Positions 56,901 to 61,904 of a DNA stretch of 64,000 bases are shown in pieces. The translations under genes and the position numbers were made by a program. Location: the NCBI GenBank assembly GCA_018644935.1, contig JABGPL010000001.1, positions 1-64,000 on the forward strand, read 5' to 3'. Below the pieces are notes generated by a model that ran no database searches, had not been told where the DNA came from, and saw only the letters and a list, made by a program, of their open reading frames with translations. Positions within the stretch are counted from its first letter, which is position 1. The number at the start of each line of letters is the position of its first letter. The stretch is from Calditrichota bacterium (GTDB lineage Bacteria > Electryoneota > AABM5-125-24 > Hatepunaeales > Hatepunaeaceae).

Positions 56901-57057
56901 TTTCACAATTCACAACGGTCAGCAAACTGCCGGCGTACATTCTTATGTCTGGAGTGGTGTAAATAACAACTCACAGGCAGTTTCGAGCGGATTGTATTTC
57001 GTCAGAGTTAATGCTGGAAATAATATCCGCAGCTCAAAGATCATTTTGTTGAAGTAA
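53941..57057 (+). CDS. M6-family secreted metalloprotease with T9SS sorting domain
   Basis: A signal peptide (to about residue 23) is followed by an M6 (immune inhibitor A-like) peptidase domain with the zinc motif HEFGHVVGLPD (about 256-266) and the downstream GEWGLMSGGGWAH block. The middle region has a beta-sandwich domain (DENDGNGNNIPGAGERVEL) and then a propeller-like region with AFSTSIDGGYTWD and FATSEDGIDWT, as in sialidase or GH43-like folds. The C-terminus carries a type IX sorting domain starting AFPNPFNNVTSISYS (about 954-1038). It probably degrades protein at the cell surface or outside the cell. It ends 10 bases before xthA, whose SD (AGAGG) lies in the gap, so they may be co-transcribed. 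Confidence 0.88.
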   Translation: MTFTKYILTIAILTCVFTLQVIAMPPLTGVEPQAPAGVNAPGRAEIPRDDPQLEGDWNSLVILIDFDDYPWDYQDDPNFDNEGLPYDFDHFNEMLFSEDSYQHPGSESEFTGSMRDYYHEISNDEFNITGTITQWWRAPENYNFYCNADGESGTEDDNGYRPYPENVQGLVEAALEALDGTIDYSEFDNDDDGFLDALFIVHSGPGAEAVVNDEERAGYFWSHKWQINEVEYDGTVISTYSIEPQDGSIGVFCHEFGHVVGLPDLYDTDGSSEGIGEWGLMSGGGWAHKAGDPAGTSPVHMCGWAKNRLGWVDVINIEGTVENLVITPVANNHTIYRLWTNGENDDESVEYFLLENRRRIGFDAGLVRRQVDWDLPAPEGLLITHIWDWAGSNREDNARWVDVEEASPVFIGDEAVEHLNGDRISGDDQNLYFPNRGDNGDLWPGFSALMEDSTDWTGERDRMHFGNQTIPNSNTLAGFPSLVDVSEIRFDGENIICNISVEPPRVPLIFVQEWTLTDENDGNGNNIPGAGERVELHLNLHNIGGVEATNVTATFTTQSELIEIVEPEVSFNDLETDSSGQNLTPVIIDISPDTPVPSDIELIVTVTADNGYEMSDVFILEVRKQHEWFKYHENPVLFSNWQITSHDVFVEDGLVKCWFVIGDLNRDMPGRVAFSTSIDGGYTWDLEERVILEAHPDLAWMERGISSLGIFRTMQRYLMVFTTPTGETGAAIGFATSEDGIDWTIQPEPIVQEGNAWVGEISKYGQLGIVETNPGIYVLAFAGKNGRGQSIIGCANNAEPNNFSQWNLWRSALFTASNEETKFDSGIISAPELLSAGRTKSLIYSASMQGEESVNRVGQAAFGQHPSRHEGLDSGGSILVPDGIGGWGESLSLAGARYFYWQGEKRMSFNGWADTDGDSPLYAIGIALQEPTLSVPSENNSNPSSVSTLTLNSAFPNPFNNVTSISYSTSVPGIVQAGIYDLSGREVFTIHNGQQTAGVHSYVWSGVNNNSQAVSSGLYFVRVNAGNNIRSSKIILLK

Positions 57058-57067
57058 AGAGGTAAAA

Positions 57068-57835
57068 ATGCGAATTATATCTTGGAATGTAAACGGTTAC
57101 CGAGCCGCCTGGAAAAAGGGAATCGCTGACTGGTTGGGTACAGCAAAACCTGATATACTCTGTGTGCAGGAAACAAAGGCATGGCGTGAGCAATTAACAG
57201 AAGAGCAGATTAATCCAGTCGGGTACACCGGAAACTTCTCTCAACCCGAGCGCAAAGGTTACTCAGGGGTTGCAACTTTTTCGAAAAAAGCACCTGAATC
57301 AGTAACACTTGGTCTCGGAATTGAAGAATTTGATCACGAAGGTCGAGTTATTGTCACTGATCATGGCGAATTCCTGCTCGCGAATATATATTTTCCCAAT
57401 GGCAAACAGAACAAGACCCGGTTGGACTATAAAATGGGGTTTTATGCTGCTACGGCAAAAGTGTTTGGCGATCTCGTGAGGAGCGGCAGAAAAGTCATTG
57501 TAGTCGGTGATTACAATACTGCCCACAAAGAAATCGATCTGGAGCATCCGAAACCCAATGAGAAAACATCCGGTTTCCTGCCAATAGAAAGGGAATGGAT
57601 TGATTCGTTCATTGAACTCGGCTTTGTGGACATCTTCAGGCGATTCAACGACAAACCGAAACAATACTCATGGTGGGACATGCGCACCAGAGCTCGAGAC
57701 AGGAACATCGGCTGGCGTATAGATTATTTCTTCGTCAGTGAAAATATGGTTGATATGGTAGCAGATGCCTGGATATTGGCTGACGTTATGGGATCGGATC
57801 ATTGTCCGTTGGGATTGGATTTGAATTTGAGTTAG
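57068..57835 (+). CDS. xthA: Exodeoxyribonuclease III (AP endonuclease)
   Basis: A 255-aa member of the exonuclease III/APE1 family, which cuts DNA at abasic sites in base-excision repair. The catalytic blocks are all visible: RIISWNVNGYRAAWKKG (Asn), CVQETKAW (Glu), NIYFPNGK, VGDYNTAHKEIDL (Asp and Asn), and DHCPLGLDL (Asp-His pair). Its start follows an AGAGG ribosome site. Its position after a DNA-repair polymerase pair and a protease may be chance; only a 10-base gap links it to the protease. Confidence 0.95.
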   Translation: MRIISWNVNGYRAAWKKGIADWLGTAKPDILCVQETKAWREQLTEEQINPVGYTGNFSQPERKGYSGVATFSKKAPESVTLGLGIEEFDHEGRVIVTDHGEFLLANIYFPNGKQNKTRLDYKMGFYAATAKVFGDLVRSGRKVIVVGDYNTAHKEIDLEHPKPNEKTSGFLPIEREWIDSFIELGFVDIFRRFNDKPKQYSWWDMRTRARDRNIGWRIDYFFVSENMVDMVADAWILADVMGSDHCPLGLDLNLS

Positions 57836-57894
57836 CAGGTTTGCAGGTGAACAAGTGATAGTGCTGATGTTCCCAGCTTGCCAGAGAATACAAA

Positions 57895-58013
57895 TTCAGT
57901 AGGATAGGCATTCCTGCCCGTCCATCGCGCAAAGCGCGATTCTGAAAAGAATAACCATCAGAAGAATCCGCTGGACAGCGGATGGTCGGACAGGAATGTC
58001 CAACCTACTGAAA
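57895..58013. repeat. Multi-hairpin palindromic element, copy 1
   Basis: A 119-base element with outer inverted repeats beginning TTCAGTAGG and ending CCTACTGAA. Inside are hairpins GGCA-TTCC-TGCC, ATCGCGC-AAA-GCGCGAT, ATCCGCTG-GA-CAGCGGAT and GGACA-GGAA-TGTCC. It fills most of the gap between xthA and the next gene and has no ORF. A diverged copy of the same length lies at 59273-59390. Confidence 0.8.
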
Positions 58014-58044
58014 CTTTAAATACATAGAAAGGGGAGAGAGAGTT

Positions 58045-59220
58045 TTGTCAGACAAGGAACTATTTCTAAAATACGGATGTAATCCTCACCAGACTTCTGC
58101 ACGTGTGTGCAGCAAAGGTGGAAGTTTTCCTATTGAAGTTGTCAACGGTGCCCCCGGTTATATAAATCTGCTTGATGCAGTGAACTCCTGGCAACTGGTC
58201 AGGGAGCTGAACAAAGCACTCGGGAGCCCGGCAGCAACATCGTTTAAGCACGTCAGCCCAGCTGGTGCAGCAATAGCAGAACCACTGAGCGACGAATTAA
58301 AGAAAGCATACTTCGTTGACAAAACGGAGCTTTCTCCGCTCGCGACTGCTTATGCTCGTGCTCGCGGTGCGGACAGAATGTCTTCATTTGGTGACTGGAT
58401 TGCACTCAGCGATACTGTGGATGTCTCAACTGCCAAGTTGATCAATCGCGAAGTTTCAGATGGTGTAATTGCACCTGAATTTGAGCCGAAGGCTCTTGAA
58501 ATTCTCCGCAAAAAGAAAGGCGGAAAATATGCAGTGTTGCGGATAGATGCAGCCTACGAGCCACCGATCATGGAAACTCGCGAAGTTTTCGGAATAGTGT
58601 TCGAGCAAACTCGCAACAACGGTGTCGTCTCACGTGAAAAACTCGGTGAGATTGTCACCGAAAATAAAGACCTTCCAGATTCTGCTATCCGAGATATGAT
58701 AATAGCTCAAATCACACTGAAGTATACACAATCAAACTCGGTGTGTTTCGCATTCGGCGGTCAGGTGGTTGGAATAGGAGCCGGGCAGCAATCCCGCATT
58801 CACTGTACTCGTCTTGCAGCCCAGAAAACAGCAACATGGTGGTTGCGTCAGCATCCAGCAACACTGAATTTGAACTTCGGAAATGGCGTTAAACGTCCGG
58901 ATATGAACAATGCTGTAGATCAGTTCCTTCGTGATGATTTAACCCCAGCCGAGGAGAAGGTTTGGCGGACTTTATTTAATCAAGTCCCAACCCGCCTGAG
59001 CAAGAACGATAAAGATGAATGGACTCGAGAACTTAAGGACATTGTACTCGCATCCGACGGCTTCTTCCCTTTCCGCGATAACATTGATTTCGCCTCCCAG
59101 TTCGGCGTAAAACATGTCATTCAACCCGGTGGGTCAATAGCAGACAAGGGAATTATTGAGGTCTGCAACGAATATGATATGGTGATGTTGCTTTCTGGAT
59201 TGAGGCTGTTTCACCACTAG
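58045..59220 (+). CDS. Stand-alone phosphoribosylaminoimidazolecarboxamide formyltransferase
   Basis: This purine-synthesis enzyme adds a formyl group to AICAR. LKYGCNPHQTSA, YINLLDAVNSWQLVRELN, the catalytic lysine-histidine block SFKHVSPAG, and VGIGAGQQSRIHCTRLA match the transformylase part of PurH. At 391 aa it lacks the N-terminal IMP cyclohydrolase domain of bifunctional PurH (about 510-530 aa), so the last step must be done by another protein. The start is a TTG at 58045 with GGGGAG about 8-10 bases upstream. A 10-bp-stem terminator follows at 59231. The gene sits between two copies of the same palindromic element. Confidence 0.88.
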   Translation: MSDKELFLKYGCNPHQTSARVCSKGGSFPIEVVNGAPGYINLLDAVNSWQLVRELNKALGSPAATSFKHVSPAGAAIAEPLSDELKKAYFVDKTELSPLATAYARARGADRMSSFGDWIALSDTVDVSTAKLINREVSDGVIAPEFEPKALEILRKKKGGKYAVLRIDAAYEPPIMETREVFGIVFEQTRNNGVVSREKLGEIVTENKDLPDSAIRDMIIAQITLKYTQSNSVCFAFGGQVVGIGAGQQSRIHCTRLAAQKTATWWLRQHPATLNLNFGNGVKRPDMNNAVDQFLRDDLTPAEEKVWRTLFNQVPTRLSKNDKDEWTRELKDIVLASDGFFPFRDNIDFASQFGVKHVIQPGGSIADKGIIEVCNEYDMVMLLSGLRLFHH

Positions 59221-59230
59221 GGTATGAGAT

Positions 59231-59268
59231 CGTGCCGGCAAAACCCATCGTATGCCGGCACGGTTTGT
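59231..59268 (+). terminator. Hairpin terminator after the AICAR transformylase gene
   Basis: A perfect 10-bp stem (CGTGCCGGCA / TGCCGGCACG, 12-base loop) starts 11 bases past the stop and is followed by GTTTGT, a weak U-tract. It is probably a Rho-independent terminator. Confidence 0.65.
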
Positions 59269-59272
59269 AAAC

Positions 59273-59390
59273 TCAAGTAGGACAGGCAAGAATGCCCATC
59301 CATCGTGCAAAGCGCGATTCAAAGACGACCCACAATTTGCGAATCCCGCATTCGCGGGATCGTCGAACTGGAATGTTCGACCTACTGAAA
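59273..59390. repeat. Multi-hairpin palindromic element, copy 2
   Basis: This 118-base element matches the copy at 57895 at its start (AGTAGGA-AGGCA), in CCATCG-GCAAAGCGCGATTC and at its end (CCTACTGAAA). Its four hairpins occupy the same places with changed bases that still pair, for example ATCCCGC-ATTC-GCGGGAT and CGAAC-...-GTTCG. It has no ORF. Confidence 0.8.
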
Positions 59391-59403
59391 ATGCGAGATT
59401 GAA

Positions 59404-59931
59404 ATGAAAAAACAACTTCCCCCCTCAGTCCACTCCTTCCCCGCTCCAGCAATCTTGATCAGCTGCGGGACAATTGATAAACCGAACATCATAACCTGCG
59501 CATGGTTCGGCACAGTTAATTCTGAGCCACCGATGATCAGTGTATCAATCCGCAAAGAACGATTCAGCTACCCACTTGTCCATAACATCGGCGAATTCAC
59601 AGCCAACATCCCGCGAATTTCCGAGCTTGAGCTTGTAAAAGTCTGTGGAACAAAATCTGGACGTGATGTAAATAAGTTCTCCGATTTGGGAATTACACCA
59701 GTCGCTTGTCCCCCACTCGAGTCGGCTCCGATGATCGATGAGTGCTCGCTGGTACTCGGCTGCAAAGTCAAACATGAACTGGAACTCGGGACACATTGTG
59801 TCTTTATCGCTGAAGTGGTCAGCATTCACTGTGATCCTGACCGCGCTCGACCTTCCGGTCGGCCCTCACCGAATCCGGAAGATCAGGTTGTGTATTTGGA
59901 TGGGAATTATTGGAATTTATCGAGGATATAA
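59404..59931 (+). CDS. Flavin reductase-like domain protein
   Basis: A 175-aa FMN-binding split-barrel protein. ITCAWFGTVNSEPPMISVSI and GEFTANIPRISELELVKVCGTKSGRDVNKF are the flavin reductase-like core, ending in VYLDGNYWNLSRI, the usual terminal strand. It probably uses NAD(P)H to reduce flavin or binds FMN for another enzyme; the substrate is unknown. The next gene is separated by a small palindrome. A second, slightly changed copy of this gene's last 13 codons lies at 60481-60519. Confidence 0.85.
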   Translation: MKKQLPPSVHSFPAPAILISCGTIDKPNIITCAWFGTVNSEPPMISVSIRKERFSYPLVHNIGEFTANIPRISELELVKVCGTKSGRDVNKFSDLGITPVACPPLESAPMIDECSLVLGCKVKHELELGTHCVFIAEVVSIHCDPDRARPSGRPSPNPEDQVVYLDGNYWNLSRI

Positions 59932-59936
59932 TTACT

Positions 59937-59960
59937 GGGTTGAAGATATTCAACCCCTAC
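59937..59960. repeat. Small palindromic repeat (GGGTTGAA...TTCAACCCCTAC)
   Basis: An 8-bp perfect stem (GGGTTGAA / TTCAACCC, loop GATA) followed by CTAC, starting 5 bases past the flavin reductase stop. It ends like the hairpin at 50432-50455 but with different stem bases. It may act as a weak terminator or be a member of the same small repeat family. Confidence 0.55.
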
Positions 59961-59977
59961 GAAAATAAGGGGAGATC

Positions 59978-60475
59978 ATGAAAAAACTAAGATGCATGAT
60001 TTTTATCATTTTTATCCTATCCAGCCAAAACTCCTTCGCTATTGACCGATGGGGATTCTTTGCTGGATACTCAGATGTAACCTACAAGGAAAACATTACA
60101 AAAGAAGGTTTTACCATTGGAGCAGGTGGTTTAAATAAAAAGCCCGTTTCAGAACTTGAGAAACTGGATATATTGTATCTCGCCAGCTATACTTCATCAG
60201 ATAACGCCAGCAGTATTTCTTTTGACATTGAAGGCGATTACTATCCAATAAATAATTTCCCGTTGATTGGCGGACTGTCCATCAACCGGGTGACCTTCAA
60301 CAGTAGATTCGGCGATGTAACCGAATACAGGTTTGGATTCACTTTTGGAGCGGGATATAGACACAACGATAAATTCGGGTTTGAGATTAAAAAAACATGG
60401 GCTGGGGACAGTGAAATGCTGAAATTTCAGCTCGTTTATTTTGTTGAGCAGAAGTCCTATGAGGATAAGGATTGA
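59978..60475 (+). CDS. Small outer-membrane beta-barrel-like protein
   Basis: A signal peptide (MKKLRCMIFIIFILSSQNSFA) is followed by about 140 residues of alternating strands (FFAGYSDVTY, FGFTFGAGYRHNDKFGFEIKKTW), as in OmpX/OmpW-like or porin-family small barrels. The terminal aromatic is missing, because the last strand (FQLVYFVE) is followed by a charged tail. A ribosome site (AAGGGGAG) precedes the ATG. It sits between the flavin reductase gene and that gene's ghost 3' end, so it may have arrived by insertion. Function is unknown. Confidence 0.6.
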   Translation: MKKLRCMIFIIFILSSQNSFAIDRWGFFAGYSDVTYKENITKEGFTIGAGGLNKKPVSELEKLDILYLASYTSSDNASSISFDIEGDYYPINNFPLIGGLSINRVTFNSRFGDVTEYRFGFTFGAGYRHNDKFGFEIKKTWAGDSEMLKFQLVYFVEQKSYEDKD

Positions 60476-60480
60476 ATCTG

Positions 60481-60519
60481 GTGTTTGGAGGGAATTATTG
60501 GAATTTGTCGCGGATTTGA
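60481..60519 (+). pseudogene. Remnant second copy of the flavin reductase 3' end
   Basis: The 39 bases encode VFGGNYWNLSRI and a stop, against VYLDGNYWNLSRI and a stop at the end of the flavin reductase gene. The alignment needs one in-frame 3-base deletion, and the stop codons coincide. It starts 5 bases after the outer-membrane protein stop. No upstream part is present. The 112 bases after it hold no gene. Confidence 0.7.
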
Positions 60520-60631
60520 GTATTATCAAAAACAATACTTCAGACAGATTTTTAGAGATATTGAATTAGGTAAGCTTGTGTTTAATATAAATATAATTTA
60601 CTTTATGAGTCAGGTTAAACGAGAGGTTAAG

Positions 60632-61318
60632 ATGGAAAACAATCACTTTCAATACATTGGTAAAGGTATCTACTCAATCAATGATGTATTTACTTTCACA
60701 AGTGTGAATAAGAGAAAAATTCGAAGTTGGATGAAGAATAGTGGAAATGGTTCCCCCAAACTCATCCAGGGTGATTACGGTCTTATCGACGACACTTACA
60801 GTCTAAGCTTTTTAGATATGATTGATGTATTAACCATCTCAAGGCTTCGCGATAAAGGCGTAAGTCTTCAAGCAATACGAAAAGTTTATACAAAACTGTG
60901 TGAGATGTTTAATACTCTCCATCCATTTTCCATGAATAAATCCTGGACAGATGGAAGGGGAATCTGGATTGATATCGGTCACAAAGAGCAAGACAAAAAG
61001 CTATTGAACCTTCTAAAAGATAGATATGAATTTCACCAGATAGTCACTGATTTCCTTGACGAAGTAGATATTGGAAAAGATGATTTTGCAAAACGCTGGT
61101 GGCCTATGTCGAAAAAGGAAGAAGTTGTTATTGATCCGATGAGGAAATTTGGTCAACCCATTGTTAATATTGAGGGTATCCCAACAATAGTCATCGCAAA
61201 TACAGCAAAAGCTGAAGGATCTATTTCAAAATCAGCAAATTGGTATGGAGTTTCAATAGAATCAGCAAGAAGTGCATGTAAATTTGAAGAGCAACTAACT
61301 AAAAGAATCGCTGCATGA
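60632..61318 (+). CDS. DUF433-domain antitoxin-like protein
   Basis: An N-terminal MerR-like helix-turn-helix region (IYSINDVFTFTSVNKRKIRSWM, about 12-33) is followed by a C-terminal DUF433 domain (about 170-225: MRKFGQPIVNIEGIPT, SKSANWYGVSIESARSACKFEEQL). The start is the ATG at 60632, preceded by GAGAGG; the ORF-track start lies 49 codons further up inside the ghost region. Its stop overlaps the start of the PIN-like gene as ATGA, so the two are translationally coupled. This is the layout of a toxin-antitoxin pair, with this protein as the DNA-binding antitoxin. Confidence 0.75.
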   Translation: MENNHFQYIGKGIYSINDVFTFTSVNKRKIRSWMKNSGNGSPKLIQGDYGLIDDTYSLSFLDMIDVLTISRLRDKGVSLQAIRKVYTKLCEMFNTLHPFSMNKSWTDGRGIWIDIGHKEQDKKLLNLLKDRYEFHQIVTDFLDEVDIGKDDFAKRWWPMSKKEEVVIDPMRKFGQPIVNIEGIPTIVIANTAKAEGSISKSANWYGVSIESARSACKFEEQLTKRIAA

Positions 61319-61725
61319 AGTTTTTCTTCGATAATTGTATATCACCAAAGATTGTCGAATTTATTAAGGATTTATTTCAGGAAGATTACGAACTTGTTCA
61401 TCTTACTGAAAAATTCTCTGCATCAACCAAAGATCCGGTTTGGATAAATCAACTTGGCATGGAAGGCGATTGGATTTTGATAACAGGCGATGTCCGAATT
61501 AAAAGAGCAAAACCTAACAAACGAGCTCTTAGAGAATCAAAATTAACCGCATTCGTCTTTCCTAATGAGTTTTCAAACCTTAAGATATTTCAGCAGATTG
61601 GGTGCATAGCACTTCTATGGCCAAAGATTATAGAAAAAGCAGTAGAGTTCCCCTCCAAAAAGATATTTGATCTTCCAAAAATTTTCAAAATAATCGATAA
61701 ACTTCAGATCAAGATGGTAGATTAG
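61315..61725 (+). CDS. PIN-like toxin (VapC45/DUF5615-type)
   Basis: A 136-aa protein beginning MKFFFDNCISPKIVEFIK, with VHLTEKF and DWILITGDVRIKR downstream. The spaced acidic residues (FFDN near the start, ITGD in the middle) match PIN-like nuclease domains of the VapC45 or DUF5615 type. It probably cuts RNA and is held inactive by the DUF433 protein whose stop codon overlaps its start. The gene ends near a convergent neighbour, with a palindromic repeat between them. Confidence 0.75.
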   Translation: MKFFFDNCISPKIVEFIKDLFQEDYELVHLTEKFSASTKDPVWINQLGMEGDWILITGDVRIKRAKPNKRALRESKLTAFVFPNEFSNLKIFQQIGCIALLWPKIIEKAVEFPSKKIFDLPKIFKIIDKLQIKMVD

Positions 61726-61765
61726 GATTAATCGGATACGATGCCGCCTTTCAGAATGACCCCTC

Positions 61766-61900
61766 GTAGCCTGTGACCTTTGTGGTCCAGGAGCCCACGA
61801 GAATTGCGATTAAGGAAAGATAGAAATCAGAACTTGACAGATCAAAACCCCGGACCACCTGCACGCGAGCGAAGCATGGCACGCAATGGCTCCGGGCTAC
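61766..61900. repeat. Palindromic element between convergent genes
   Basis: A 135-base stretch with inverted ends (GTAGCC / GGCTAC) and a second matching pair (GTGGTCC and GGACCAC) lies between the stop codons of the PIN gene and the LVIVD gene. It starts like the family at 53569 (TAGCC), but the inside differs. Such elements between convergent genes can end transcription from both sides. Confidence 0.6.
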
Positions 61901-61904
61901 AAAA

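Noticed and set aside
59805-59880. Possible palindromic insert in the flavin reductase gene (RARPSGRPSPN, with CGACC-TTCC-GGTCG)
   Set aside because: The segment has about the normal length for the family, so I could not show an insertion; the hairpin is only 5 bp.
50404-61904. CRISPR array formed by the repeats
   Set aside because: The repeats are palindromic, widely spaced, in different families, and not separated by regular spacers. No cas gene is present.
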